DNA from: Cupriavidus malaysiensis
GTDB lineage: Bacteria; Pseudomonadota; Gammaproteobacteria; Burkholderiales; Burkholderiaceae
NCBI RefSeq assembly: GCF_001854325.1
Contig: NZ_CP017754.1
Span: forward strand, 1,860,001-1,924,000
DNA length: 64,000 nucleotides
Reading direction: 5' to 3'
The notes beneath the pieces are model-generated. The model was not told the origin of the DNA and made no database searches. It was given only the letters and a program-made list of their open reading frames with translations. The position numbers and the translations under genes were made by a program. Below are positions 29,001-37,490 of the stretch, in pieces (within the stretch, counting starts at the first letter, position 1; the number at the start of each line of letters is the position of its first letter).

Positions 29001-29051
29001 GGGGGCGTTGCTGGTGGGACGATCGACCGTTTGGGTCTCGTTCTCGTGCAT
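26022..29051 (-). CDS. type IV coupling protein (TraD/TraG/DotL-like ATPase)
   Basis: A 1,009-residue ATPase that would bring the relaxosome to the conjugation channel at the inner membrane. Walker A (GETGSGKT) is near residue 320 and Walker B (LLCMIDEAQILLG) near 694; hydrophobic segments lie around residues 140-230. The late Walker B and the long all-helical insertion (YRAWSDDLDRLVQTM...) resemble the DotL/TrbC branch of IVB-type systems more than VirD4. The C-terminal ~250 residues are a variable substrate-adaptor-like region. The start giving MHENETQ has GGAGGAACC upstream; an ATG 12 bases earlier lacks one. Confidence 0.85.
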   Translation of the reverse strand: MHENETQTVDRPTSNAPESSTDTATAVAVAPKVKAPPYDRNAAQFIERLKPALFKDAGQGMAYTGLMGRARERITKNVKMQVAEYFRRKIPLTNRAPFDLQDKEGDTAVAGDGTPLVQLLKVDGDDCEIGYGGSSLAETALLYAHPLVTVASEAIVASGHMGLPGLVLTQAAYAIGTLALLGRNWRYIIRPTAQYTMGILAVQTAAAATFPEFAGPVVAAGSSLMLGRPFLESLIANRSGKDRLFKLPEPFQTPNDNDAMMMRQTQINAASNFAKNGPVIILGTARGYLQRVKGDPLAPDMDMYMGLSAHDDLTTHLLVIGETGSGKTFGILTPLVQQWLVYGQFRNGVFENCGGALLLDGKGSLPDDIIKALREQGLDKILTIIQISPEPGGDPFALLQGMTPEQVTSALLAVNNDASDMKDFWTVSPGNWLRHTARLLWTARELEMIELEAEARKRGFANYRAWSDDLDRLVQTMSTDGTTFKRWTDYAAWRKASKMDVPEPFASALRNYFWHFATLSDFAMSWMEDSIFISNIQPQPNPQTGQIPIPSDAPKVPGGLGLVGWLQQHPDVLANNARGKLIRQALKFASLDLPKLRADLRSDIRATLSSWFTPIMSNEKLVEWAYLEEGCDVLACMRGAVVGISLPETLYQEAGKIITMLAKKRVFNAVKERGSVVDWQAKWPEQRSLLCMIDEAQILLGKGSHADEGELLSTARSLGLRCVFASQTVDAFYARLGEDSARAFLSNFISWCSMKSSPASHGWANDRLMRQRVHDYNYYLSGALRDITSNDFQRAHQGAREAARIGKPELNPGQRLAMLKRLRYDLSRPTDVLLTKADRDALHNPKDRSGRLPASLAKLALMFSVGAVTTNLWEVVRGTGALASGLARRVAGALSWKFMGGAVEHDDYKPPRFYVKHKVGENSYVPDPNGDVVELFPSDDWPLLNHRYVGMINVKRGGVPRRDLCDTIGKLSVKQIRMFAGLQGIQTLYDELERRQAMAASNDPERTAA

Positions 29052-29066
29052 GGTTCCTCCCATGGA

Positions 29067-29435
29067 TCAGTTGAAGAAGGTGTGCGCCGAGGCGGCCAGC
29101 GCCTGGGTGTAGCGGTCGTTGAGCATGAAGCTCACGACGATCAGCACCGCGCCGACGATTAGCATGCGGCGCGAGAGCCACACGCGAATGTCCCGACGGA
29201 TGAGCTGGTCGCGCACGTTGTTGCGAAGCTCGAAGCTGAACTGGGGCCGCTCGGCTGCCACGTGGTAGAAGCCTTCCCGTACGCCCAAGGCTTTGGGCGA
29301 GCCGAAGATCAGTCGACCGATGACGTCGAACACCTTGCTGCGCCAGGAAATCTCGTCGGCCAACGCGCCGAACTGCAACGTCGGGGCGCTTTTCTGGCTC
29401 GGGCTTTCGGTCGTGGTGGTGGGCGTTTGTTTCAA
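29067..29435 (-). CDS. small membrane protein preceding the coupling protein
   Basis: The 122-residue protein starts at a TTG preceded by GGAGGAGACC. Its N terminus is Thr/Ser-rich and cytoplasmic in type; a single hydrophobic segment lies at residues ~89-106 (MLIVGAVLIVVSFML). Only 16 bases separate it from the coupling protein gene, whose ribosome site lies in the gap. It may be the coupling protein's membrane partner; no family recognised. Confidence 0.68.
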   Translation of the reverse strand: MKQTPTTTTESPSQKSAPTLQFGALADEISWRSKVFDVIGRLIFGSPKALGVREGFYHVAAERPQFSFELRNNVRDQLIRRDIRVWLSRRMLIVGAVLIVVSFMLNDRYTQALAASAHTFFN

Positions 29436-29462
29436 GGTCTCCTCCTCGTCGTTGGTCGGATC

Positions 29463-29490
29463 AACATGGCAGGTTCTGATGCCGTGTCAA
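29463..29490 (-). promoter_or_regulatory. element-type promoter without palindrome
   Basis: Minus strand TTGACA (29485-29490), 16 bp, CATGTT (29463-29468), upstream of the 29435/29051 pair. The -10 is weaker than at other element promoters and no palindrome is near. Confidence 0.55.
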
Positions 29491-29542
29491 CCCTGCTGGT
29501 GGTGCGGTGGAGAGGTGCCGTAGCACCCCTCTACTCAAGGCT

Positions 29543-31333
29543 TTACGGCTGATGGTCGTGCTGCTGAGCCCAGGCATCGAGCTTCGCGTTGGCCGCGTTG
29601 AGCTGGGCCTGCTCGCGCGCCAGGTTGTCGACGTGATGCACCACCGGCGGCCGGTGCACGGTAGGCGCTACGGCGGGCTTGGCCACCACCGGAGCGGGGG
29701 CAACCGGGGCCACGTGCGCAACAGGGGCAGCGAGCGCAGCAGGCACCGCCGGCGCAACGACGCGCGGGGTGGCCACGGGTGCAGGGACGGGGACTACCGG
29801 AACCGCCGGTGCCGGCACGGTCGGTGGTGCGATCGGGGCAGGGGCCGCGACCACGGGAGCCGGGGCCGCGACCGGATCCGAGTTGCTCGAACCCGAACCG
29901 ATCCACACACCGGCGACGATCACCAGGAGCGCCGCCACGCCGATCACAACGGGCTTGATGTAGCTCGTCAGTCCGGCCAGGCCAGCGCTGGCGGGCTTGG
30001 CGCCCCAGGCCGCGTCGTGCGCTTCGATCCCCTCTCGGGCGGTTACGGCAACGTGCGTGCGGTTGGCCATCATGGCCAGGTTCCGACCGCCGTTGTCCAC
30101 CGCGGAAGCGACGGCATCGAGGAAATCAGCGTCCATACCCATACCATCGACGGCTTTCAGCTCCGCGAAGGTGCGGGCCAGTCGCTCGTGCGCCATCCTG
30201 TAGTTGCTTTGGGCACGGATACGGCCGTTGGAGTCGGACACGTCGTTTGCCGCGTTGTAGGCGTCGGCGGCTTCGTCGAGGGCGCGATACTCGGCTCGGG
30301 CACGTTCCCCGAGGGCTTCCACCTCGAGCATCCCGCTGAACATGCCGCGCAGCTTTTCCGCGTTCTCGATGAGCGACGCATCAGGATCCGTTTCCTCCTG
30401 GCGGTACGCGGCGAGGGCGGCCCCGAGGTCCTCCACCGCACGCCGGATGTTGCCCATGAGCGTTTGATACGCTTCGGCGTCGTCGCCAGCAAAATCGTTG
30501 AGCGCACGGCCCGCATCGGACATGCTGATCATGGCGTCGACCAGCTCAAGGCCCACGCCCGACGTCGGCAGGGACGTCTGAGGCGGAGGTTCGACGGGCT
30601 GGACCGCGACCGACTCCTCCACCGCAGCGACCGGCGCCACGCTCGGCTCAGCAACAGGGGCGGCAGCCGGAGTGGTGCCGTTGTCCGTCATGCCGTTCAG
30701 CATGTCCTCGGCCGATTCCACCTCGGGATCCCCGGGCGCGGCAACCGACGGCGCGACCGGGGAGGGCACCACCGCTGCGGCGGGAACATTGCTCGGCACC
30801 ACCGTTGCAGCGGGCGCGGATTGCGCCGCCTGAACGATCGTGTCGACGTGCTGGGCACCCTTTTCGATCGCCGCGCGCAGATCGTTGAGCTTGTCGGTGA
30901 TCTTGGCCTCGGCCTCGATCGCCTGGTCGGCGAGCACCACCTCATCGGGAGCACTGAACCGCGCGGTCCGCTCGCACCCCGCGTCTTCGGCCGCATCGAC
31001 GGCCTTTTCCCACGCTTGGGTGGCGTCCCGGTACGCAACTTTGGCCTCGTTCGCGCTCTTCAGCTTGACTTGGAGCTGGGTGTCCTGCGCGAACGCAACG
31101 GTCATCTGACCGGCGGGCTGCTTGCGCAGTTCGGCCATGAGCCGACTGGCCTGTTCCAGGCTCAGGTTCTGCATGAAAATGGTGGTGAGCTGACGCTGTA
31201 CGTCGTCGAACGCGGCAAGCGTTTCTTGCGCGGCATCGACGTACTCCTGCGCGGCCATCTTCACGAGCACCGCTGCGGTACCCAGGTCATCCCAAGCGTA
31301 GCCGACCGCGGTCTCCAACGATTTCTTGTCCAT
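29543..31333 (-). CDS. large helical membrane-anchored protein
   Basis: The 596-residue protein has a long helical, Ala/Glu-rich cytoplasmic region (two blocks, residues ~1-165 and ~270-430, separated by a Pro/Val/Ala linker), one membrane helix at residues ~453-475 and a Pro/Ala/Val-rich outer segment ending in NAANAKLDAWAQQ. This one-pass, Pro-rich layout recalls TonB/VirB10-type envelope-spanning proteins, but no VirB10 domain is recognisable. It follows the glycine-zipper lipoprotein gene, 65 bases away across a hairpin, and shares its promoter. Confidence 0.7.
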   Translation of the reverse strand: MDKKSLETAVGYAWDDLGTAAVLVKMAAQEYVDAAQETLAAFDDVQRQLTTIFMQNLSLEQASRLMAELRKQPAGQMTVAFAQDTQLQVKLKSANEAKVAYRDATQAWEKAVDAAEDAGCERTARFSAPDEVVLADQAIEAEAKITDKLNDLRAAIEKGAQHVDTIVQAAQSAPAATVVPSNVPAAAVVPSPVAPSVAAPGDPEVESAEDMLNGMTDNGTTPAAAPVAEPSVAPVAAVEESVAVQPVEPPPQTSLPTSGVGLELVDAMISMSDAGRALNDFAGDDAEAYQTLMGNIRRAVEDLGAALAAYRQEETDPDASLIENAEKLRGMFSGMLEVEALGERARAEYRALDEAADAYNAANDVSDSNGRIRAQSNYRMAHERLARTFAELKAVDGMGMDADFLDAVASAVDNGGRNLAMMANRTHVAVTAREGIEAHDAAWGAKPASAGLAGLTSYIKPVVIGVAALLVIVAGVWIGSGSSNSDPVAAPAPVVAAPAPIAPPTVPAPAVPVVPVPAPVATPRVVAPAVPAALAAPVAHVAPVAPAPVVAKPAVAPTVHRPPVVHHVDNLAREQAQLNAANAKLDAWAQQHDHQP

Positions 31334-31398
31334 CCTCTGTCTCCTCCAGACATGTTGTAGGTGGCAGGGCGGCGATCACCGCCCTGGTCGGCCGTCGA

Positions 31399-32112
31399 TC
31401 AGACGCTCGGGACCGGCGTCAGGACGAGCTTCGCCTTCGCGGGCGAGGTGACGGTGTGCACCACGTACGTGGTGGTCTTGTTGCTGTTCGGGATCGCAGC
31501 GTCCAGGAGTCCCCGGACCCAGTTCGCGTCCCGCGCCATCACGTACACGCCGATGGTCACCGGCTTGTCGGACTTGCTGGCCAGCTCACCGGCCTTGCTG
31601 ATCAGGTCGGCGACGCGCGGGTCGTGGGTCTTCATGCCGGACGGGGGAAGCCCGATGTCCGTGTGGTTCCAGGCCGGCATTTCCTTGCTGGTCGGTTTCC
31701 CGTCCTTGTCGCGGTCGTGGACCATCGCGGTCGCCACGACGACCTGCTGCTGCGCGTTCATCGCGGTCAGCTTGTCCCGCAGGACCTTTGCGCCTGCCTG
31801 CGCGTTGTCGAGCTGCTTCTGCACCGACGCGGCGTAGCTCTCCGCACCGAGCAACGCGGCACCGCCGGCGCAACCGAGACCGGCTCCGGCGAGGCCGTGG
31901 CCGGTGAGGACGCCGACCACACCGCCCACCGCAGCACCACCGAGGCACCCGATGGCAGCACCACCGGTGGCCGCCGCGCCACTCTGGCTGGAAATGCCGA
32001 GGTGATGGCCCAGCGATTCGCTGGCATCGTTGATCGACGCGCAACCGGCGGTGAGGCTGACCATCGCGGCAAGGGCCACCACGGTGACCGAGGTTTTGAG
32101 GCGTTGGGACAT
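31399..32112 (-). CDS. glycine-zipper lipoprotein
   Basis: The 237-residue protein has a lipobox (SLTAGC, Cys at ~24), a Gly/Ala-rich glycine-zipper segment (residues ~45-90, many GxxxG steps) and a C-terminal mixed alpha/beta region containing KPVTIGVYVMARD. Glycine zippers often insert in or span the outer membrane. First gene after the palindrome promoter at 32160-32204. Its place in the conjugation cluster suggests an outer-membrane core component, by inference. Confidence 0.75.
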   Translation of the reverse strand: MSQRLKTSVTVVALAAMVSLTAGCASINDASESLGHHLGISSQSGAAATGGAAIGCLGGAAVGGVVGVLTGHGLAGAGLGCAGGAALLGAESYAASVQKQLDNAQAGAKVLRDKLTAMNAQQQVVVATAMVHDRDKDGKPTSKEMPAWNHTDIGLPPSGMKTHDPRVADLISKAGELASKSDKPVTIGVYVMARDANWVRGLLDAAIPNSNKTTTYVVHTVTSPAKAKLVLTPVPSV

Positions 32113-32159
32113 GGGGTGATCCTCCTGAACGTTAGGGCCAGCGGATGGCCGATCACTTA

Positions 32160-32204
32160 GAACTAGCAGCTTTAGGTCCCATGTCAAACCGTGCCAGGGC
32201 ACGG
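32160..32204 (-). promoter_or_regulatory. element promoter with palindrome at about -44
   Basis: Minus strand TTGACA (32182-32187), 16 bp, TAGTTC (32160-32165). Perfect palindrome CCGTGCCAGGGCACGG at 32189-32204. Confidence 0.8.
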
Positions 32205-32280
32205 GCAAGACAACGGAAGGAGCAGGCGATCAGGCTTCGCCCCATCACCACGGGCGGGGTGCTGGCCAGACGTGCGGAAA

Positions 32281-32311
32281 GCAAAAAGGCCCCGGGGCGA
32301 ACCCGGGGCCA
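32281..32311 (-). terminator. terminator of the 1,527-aa gene
   Basis: A 9-bp GC stem (32288-32310) followed on the minus strand by TTTTTGC. Confidence 0.85.
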
Positions 32312-32354
32312 GCGACCCTGACCATGCCGGACAAGGCCGAGGAGACGCTGTGGA

Positions 32355-35300
32355 TCAGCGGCGGCGCTCGTACTCGTCGTCGACGCTCAGCTTCAGCTCG
32401 CGGCGCTTGTCGTGCTCCTGGGCGTGGCCCGTCTGGGTCTGGCTCACGTCCTGCGCCGGCGTGCTGGGCGCCAGGCCCAGGCGTTCACGCTGCGCGGCTT
32501 CGGCCTTCGGACCGCGGAGGCCCAGCCCCTCCCAGAGGTTCTTCGCCTCGTCGGAGTTCTCGCGGACGCGCTCGTTGTGGGCCTGGACCTGCGGGGCCAG
32601 CGGCTTGTTCGGATCCACCACGATCGGCGCGGCATCCTTCCGCTCCTGCGCGGTCGTACCACCCGTCCAGGACATGAGGCTGTCCAGGGTCTTCGTAGAG
32701 CTGCTGACCTCCTGCTGCGGCACATGAGCGCCCGACTGGCCCGGGGGCAGCAGCTTCGCCTCGCGCTCGACGATCGGGCGCTCGGTCTGCTGGGCCGGAG
32801 CAGTGGGGGTGCCCACCACACGTACCGGTTCACGGTCGCCACCGGTCCAGGACATGAGGCTGTCCAGGACCTTCGAGGTGCCCGTGGCCTCCTGCTGCGG
32901 CACCTGCGCGTCGGACTGGCCCGGCGGCAAGAGCTTGGCCTCGCGCTCGACAATCGGCGTGGCGACCTGCTGCTCGCGCTCCACCGGCGTGGTGGCCTGG
33001 GTCTGCACGGTGGGCTGCTGCACGACCTGCTGCTCCTCGCGCGCCTCGACCTTCGGCGTGGCGACCACCTGGTGCTCAGCGTCGTGCCGGGCGGCCTGCA
33101 CCGGTTCCACCGTGGCGGTGTGGCCCTGCTCACCGCGGCCCTGCTGCTGGTCCTGCGCGACGGTCTGGGCCTGTGCCTGGGCACGGGCGTCGATGCGCGA
33201 CGCGAGGCGATCCCCACGCGGCAGCAGGGCTTCGATCGGCGCGACCTGGTGGCCGTGCTCGCGTACGAACGTCTGGGTCTTCGCCTCGAGGTGCTCGTGC
33301 AGCGCCTCGTTGACGAACGCGCGATCGTCCGGCGAGATCGGGCCGCCCATCGCGTTGTTCAGGCGCGCACCAGCGGTCAGCAGGTTGAGGCTCGGGCTGG
33401 TGGCACCGTCCAGGCCGTTGGCCTCGCGGTTCCACGGCGCCACACCGTCGACGGTTTCGCCGCCCATGCTCATGCTGTACGCCACCCCGTCGGAGGTGAA
33501 ACCCTTGACCTTGATCGAGTTGAACCCTTCGTTCAACACGTCCGGGTTCAGCTTCGCGGCGGGCGCGTTCATCGCCGCCTGGATGCTGGCTTGGCGCTGG
33601 GCCTCGGCGCTCAGTTCCTCCTGGGCGACGACCTTGGTCTGCTCAGCCGCGGAGCTGGCCAGGGTCGTGGTCGACTCGGCCTTGCCGTCGCGTGCCAGCG
33701 GCTGGTAGTGCTCGGGATTCTGGACGCTCGCGTCCAGCCACGAGGCCATGCGCTCCTCGACCGTCAGCGCCACCTCTTCACGGACCTTCCCGTGCAGGGC
33801 CTCGTGGGCCTCGCGCTGCTGCGCTTCGTGGGCCACGAAATCGTGCGGTGCGGCCGACCAGGTGACCTGCGGCACCGCCCGCTGCTCGCCGTTGGCGAGC
33901 TGGACGGTCTTCGGCTCGGTGCGGTACGCCCGCAGTTCCACCGTGTCGCCGATCTGTACACCGCCGACCTCGATGGCCTTCGGCAGGTCCTTGCCCCAAA
34001 CGGTGTGCTTCTCACCGTCGCGGGCTTCCACCACAGCAAACGGGGAGGGCTTGGCGCCTTCCACGTCCTGATACGGACGGACCCCCTGCTCGAGCAGGAC
34101 CCCACGCGCGTAATGCTCGGCCACCGTACGAGCGTGGTCCGGCTGCGGCACGAACGGCAGGATCCCCTGAGTGGTGGCCAGCTCCTTTTCCTTCGCCTGC
34201 TGGACCGCCGCGTCGTACTTCGCGCGCTGCTGGGCATCGTGCTGCTCGAAGTTGTGCGGACGGGCGCTGAAGTGGATCACCGTGGTGGGATACTCCTCGC
34301 CGGTCTTCCGGTCGGGCTGCATGGAGGTGGTGATGTCCCCGCGCAGTTCCACGGTCATGCCGGGGAGCACGTTGCCCTCCTGCAAGGCGCGCGGAATGTC
34401 GAAACCGTAGACGCGGCGAACGGTGCCCTCACGGTCCTCGATGGACGCGTACGGCGTCGGTTCCTGACCGTTGATCTTCATGTCGTGGACCCCGTGATCG
34501 ACCAGCTTCCCACGGGCGATGACCACCTCGTCGGTCTCCTGGTAGTCGGGCTCGGGCACGAACGGCTGGACAGCGGCCTCCTGGGCCTTCTCCTTCGCCT
34601 TGACCTTTTCGACCTCCACGCGGACCGCGTTCTGCGCCTCCTGCAGCTCGTGTACACGTGCGTTCTTCGCCGCAACCTCCTCGGCGTGCTCCTTCGCGAT
34701 CGCGGTGCGGATCGCCTGCGGCGCGGTGAACTCGCTGCGTTCCAGCGGGGTGACCTGCAACGGCTTGAAGCCGATCATGGAACGGCGGCGGCCCACGATC
34801 AGCTCGCCCTGGCCCGTCATCAGCGTGGTGAAGAGGTGGCCCTCGCTCGGCACGGTCCCGAGAACGGACGCGCCGATTTCCTTACGCTGCAGGACGCGAC
34901 CGTCCTCCCGGGTGTCTTCGCGCTTCACCCAGTTGAACTGCTCCTGTACGGTGGCGCCGCTGCTCAGGTCGCGGTCCGGGTCGGTGATCGGGTGACCGTG
35001 CTTCACGTCGTAGGCGAACAGCGCGCCGAAGGCCTCACGGGCCTTTTCGCGGTTCTGCGCCACGGCTTCGGGCGTCCCGCGGAGCAGGGCGGACCGTTCG
35101 GCGTGGAACGACGCATGTTCCGCGGCCTTCACCAGGTCCAGGCGGACCGTGTCCGGCCCGGTGCTGTTCATGCGGCTGACGTACATGGCCTCCTCGTGGG
35201 CCTTGTACGCGTTGTCCAGTGCCACGAACGCGTCGGTGCGGGTGGTCCCTTCCGGCAGGGCCTTCAGGAACGCAGCGGCATCGAACAGCCCCTGGCGCTC

Positions 35301-36938
35301 GCCCTTGGCGTTCTTCACGAAGCCGTCCGGGGCGTCCTCGCGCGGGCTCATCGCCACGTTGTTCGCCGGGTCGGCGTAGCGGGCACGCCAAAAGTCGTAG
35401 ACCTCGCCAGCCCACTTGCCCTGGAAGTTCTCCCATGGGCCGGTCGGCACCCGCTCGGGCACGCTCGGCGTAGCCACAGCTTCCGCAGCTTGGGCGGGAG
35501 CACCCTCCGGGGTCTTCTCGCCCGTGGGGGTGGCAGGGGCCTGGACCTTCTCGGTCTCGGCAGGGGCAGGGGCGGACGGCGCGCTCGACGGGGCGAGCGA
35601 CGGCGCAGCGGGCGCACGCGCGGCGACCGGCTGGGCGGTCTGGCTACGCTGCTGGGGGGTGGCCTGGGCCTGGGCCTTCGCCGGCGCCGGGGCGGTCACG
35701 CCCAGGGTCTTCTCGACGGCATCGGCGACCATCTGGCGGCTGGGCAGGTCGGTGGGGGCGAACACGGCGGCCAGGTCCTCGTCGGCCTGCTGGCGCACGG
35801 CGTCGCGCTCGGCGGCCGGCAACTGGTCGACGAACGGCGTCAGGGCGTCGAGCAGACGCGCATGGAACCGCTGTTCGAACAGGTCGGCACGCGTGATGCC
35901 GTTGGGCACCTCGACGCCCGGGGCGATCACATCGGCCGACGCGGCGAACGCAACGTTCAGGGCCGACAGGCGATGCTCGTCCATGGGCAGGTCCCGTTCG
36001 TACGCGTAGCGGTTGAACGCCTGACCGGTTGGCGTTTGATCGAGGCGGTTCAGCAGCTCGTCCTGCCGCGGGGCCACCTCACGGTAATGGAGGTCGCGGT
36101 CCTCGGCGGCTTGCAGGCGCTCCTCGAACTGCGGCGTGAGGTCGATGCCGGTACGCTCTTCGAGAACGCCGAGGGCATGCTCCTCGAACTGCTGCCGGAT
36201 CGAAGCGTCCGGGGTATTGCTCGGGCGGGTCTCCCAGACCCAGGCCACGGCATCGCGCACGACGGAGTCGCGGTGCTCGTCGAACAGCGCGCGCTCGTCA
36301 CCGGTCAGGTCGCTGGCCAGGTCGGTCAGCAGGTCTTGGGGCATCCGCTCGGTGATGTCGTACAGCTCCGAGACGTGGCGCTCCGGCCAGGATTCGGGCG
36401 CGTCGACGCTGAACTGGTGGCTGATGGCGATGGCTTCCGGGCCGCGCCATTCGAGGCCTTGCTCCCGCACCACGGGTTCGAGGAACGTGCGCGCGATGGT
36501 GTGGCGCAGCGTGTCCTGCAGGTGGTCCGGTACGCTGCGGTCCAGGAACTCGCCAACGTTGTCGGCATCGACAACGTTCCGCAGCAGGCTTTCCTGCAGC
36601 GCTTTGGCCTGGGCCTTCGTCGCTTCGGCGTGCAGGTCACGGTCGAACGCCTCCGGGCCGTCCGTGTAGCGCTGGCGCAGCCAGTCGGCGGTCGGGGAGG
36701 CCTGGAACCGCTCCATGTAGCGGGTGAACTCCGCTTTCGACGCGTCGCTGGCGGCCATGGTCGTCAGCTCGAACACGTCGCGATCGCTGGCGCTCTCCAA
36801 CGGCTGGGGCGCGGCAGGCGCCGGCGCGGTGACGGCGGCTTCCACGGCGCGCATCTCGCGCACGCGGCCCCAAAGGTTGGCCACACGTTCCTGGACGGAA
36901 CCCAAAAGGCCCGGACGGCCGTTCTGCTGGTCTGCCAT
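32355..36938 (-). CDS. 1,527-residue polyvalent conjugation-type protein
   Basis: A very long soluble protein. Residues ~1-440 are helical; ~440-520 form an Ala/Pro/Gln linker; ~525-830 a mixed domain (WENFQGKWAGEVYDFWRARY...). Two copies of a domain of the kind found in relaxases and primases of conjugative plasmids follow: GKLVDHGVHDMK...RVYGFDIPRAL near 845-935 and GVLLEQGVRPYQ...TVWGKDLPKAIEVG near 1010-1090. The C terminus holds two near-identical segments (LPPGQS.., LDSLMSWTGG). I see no relaxase His-triad or catalytic Tyr motif, so it is not assigned as the relaxase. It may be a transferred or relaxosome-associated protein. Confidence 0.75.
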   Translation of the reverse strand: MADQQNGRPGLLGSVQERVANLWGRVREMRAVEAAVTAPAPAAPQPLESASDRDVFELTTMAASDASKAEFTRYMERFQASPTADWLRQRYTDGPEAFDRDLHAEATKAQAKALQESLLRNVVDADNVGEFLDRSVPDHLQDTLRHTIARTFLEPVVREQGLEWRGPEAIAISHQFSVDAPESWPERHVSELYDITERMPQDLLTDLASDLTGDERALFDEHRDSVVRDAVAWVWETRPSNTPDASIRQQFEEHALGVLEERTGIDLTPQFEERLQAAEDRDLHYREVAPRQDELLNRLDQTPTGQAFNRYAYERDLPMDEHRLSALNVAFAASADVIAPGVEVPNGITRADLFEQRFHARLLDALTPFVDQLPAAERDAVRQQADEDLAAVFAPTDLPSRQMVADAVEKTLGVTAPAPAKAQAQATPQQRSQTAQPVAARAPAAPSLAPSSAPSAPAPAETEKVQAPATPTGEKTPEGAPAQAAEAVATPSVPERVPTGPWENFQGKWAGEVYDFWRARYADPANNVAMSPREDAPDGFVKNAKGERQGLFDAAAFLKALPEGTTRTDAFVALDNAYKAHEEAMYVSRMNSTGPDTVRLDLVKAAEHASFHAERSALLRGTPEAVAQNREKAREAFGALFAYDVKHGHPITDPDRDLSSGATVQEQFNWVKREDTREDGRVLQRKEIGASVLGTVPSEGHLFTTLMTGQGELIVGRRRSMIGFKPLQVTPLERSEFTAPQAIRTAIAKEHAEEVAAKNARVHELQEAQNAVRVEVEKVKAKEKAQEAAVQPFVPEPDYQETDEVVIARGKLVDHGVHDMKINGQEPTPYASIEDREGTVRRVYGFDIPRALQEGNVLPGMTVELRGDITTSMQPDRKTGEEYPTTVIHFSARPHNFEQHDAQQRAKYDAAVQQAKEKELATTQGILPFVPQPDHARTVAEHYARGVLLEQGVRPYQDVEGAKPSPFAVVEARDGEKHTVWGKDLPKAIEVGGVQIGDTVELRAYRTEPKTVQLANGEQRAVPQVTWSAAPHDFVAHEAQQREAHEALHGKVREEVALTVEERMASWLDASVQNPEHYQPLARDGKAESTTTLASSAAEQTKVVAQEELSAEAQRQASIQAAMNAPAAKLNPDVLNEGFNSIKVKGFTSDGVAYSMSMGGETVDGVAPWNREANGLDGATSPSLNLLTAGARLNNAMGGPISPDDRAFVNEALHEHLEAKTQTFVREHGHQVAPIEALLPRGDRLASRIDARAQAQAQTVAQDQQQGRGEQGHTATVEPVQAARHDAEHQVVATPKVEAREEQQVVQQPTVQTQATTPVEREQQVATPIVEREAKLLPPGQSDAQVPQQEATGTSKVLDSLMSWTGGDREPVRVVGTPTAPAQQTERPIVEREAKLLPPGQSGAHVPQQEVSSSTKTLDSLMSWTGGTTAQERKDAAPIVVDPNKPLAPQVQAHNERVRENSDEAKNLWEGLGLRGPKAEAAQRERLGLAPSTPAQDVSQTQTGHAQEHDKRRELKLSVDDEYERRR
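32661..32963 (-). repeat. internal 123-bp direct duplication in the 1,527-aa gene
   Basis: Bases 32661-32783 and 32841-32963 are near-identical and exactly 180 bp apart, encoding two copies of a LPPGQS...LDSLMSWTGG segment. A recent in-frame tandem duplication. Confidence 0.8.
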
Positions 36939-36992
36939 GCTGTCTCCCCCTGTACTGTACGTGGCGGTCGCGCGAACGCGTCCGATCACCCC

Positions 36993-37059
36993 AGGTTAGC
37001 GGCTTTTCCGGGGTGCGCAAGTACCCCGGCGTTACAGGAATGGCCGTGCCGTGGCACGG
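36993..37059 (-). promoter_or_regulatory. element promoter with palindrome at about -66
   Basis: Minus strand TTGCGC (37015-37020), 16 bp, TAACCT (36993-36998). Perfect palindrome CCGTGCCGTGGCACGG at 37044-37059, the same offset as at 19965. Confidence 0.7.
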
Positions 37060-37092
37060 CTTGAGAGCGGTGGCGATGGGCGAAACGGTGGA

Positions 37093-37120
37093 CGAAAAAG
37101 AGGGGGCGACGTGCCCCCTC
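37093..37120 (-). terminator. terminator of the 74-aa gene
   Basis: GAGGGGGC/GCCCCCTC stem (37100-37120), then CTTTTTCG on the minus strand. Confidence 0.85.
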
Positions 37121-37180
37121 AATGCGACGTTTCACCCTTGAAACGCCGCCCCCGTTGATCGTGAAATCGGTCCCGCTGGA

Positions 37181-37405
37181 TCAGGCGGCCCGCAGCCCGG
37201 CGCGCTTGGCCAGGGCTTCGTGGCGCCAGGCTTGGCGGCTCGCGGTCTGGTCCCGCTCGTTCTCGCGCACGGACAGGTGGCGAGACCGGGAGCCCTTCGG
37301 CGAGCGGAGCATGCGCTGCACCCCGTAGGCCTCAGCCAGTTGGCGGATTCGCTTTTTCGTGAGCAGGCCGTCGTCGTCGAGACCGTCGAACAGGTGGGCA
37401 GGCAT
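37181..37405 (-). CDS. 74-residue basic protein
   Basis: A small Arg/Lys-rich protein (MPAHLFDGLDDDGLLTKKRIR...). The start at 37405 has GAGGAG upstream and lies between a palindrome-bearing promoter and a strong terminator, so a single-gene unit is well supported. The helix KKRIRQLAEAYGVQRML could be a DNA-binding helix; no family recognised. Confidence 0.68.
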   Translation of the reverse strand: MPAHLFDGLDDDGLLTKKRIRQLAEAYGVQRMLRSPKGSRSRHLSVRENERDQTASRQAWRHEALAKRAGLRAA

Positions 37406-37433
37406 TGCAGGCTCCTCGTGCTGGGTTTGGGAC

Positions 37434-37490
37434 CCGTGCCGTGGCACGTCTTCCATACCTTCAACCTAGCGGGCTCTGTGGGCGTGTCAA
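37434..37490 (-). promoter_or_regulatory. element promoter with palindrome just downstream of start point
   Basis: Minus strand TTGACA (37485-37490), 16 bp, TAGGTT (37463-37468). CCGTGCCGTGGCACGT (37434-37449) is centred near +15, a repressor-type position. Confidence 0.75.

Noticed and set aside
25965..29162. Long plus-strand frame opposite the coupling protein
   Set aside because: Shadow of the T4CP gene; the minus strand has Walker A and B motifs.
32355..36938. Relaxase assignment for the 1,527-residue protein
   Set aside because: No three-histidine metal motif or N-terminal catalytic tyrosine could be found despite relaxase-associated accessory domains.
32412..37064. 1,550-codon plus-strand open frame opposite the 1,527-aa gene
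   Set aside because: Composition is GC-artefact-like (Arg/Leu/Gly/His), it crosses the terminator and promoter of the minus gene, and no ribosome site is present.
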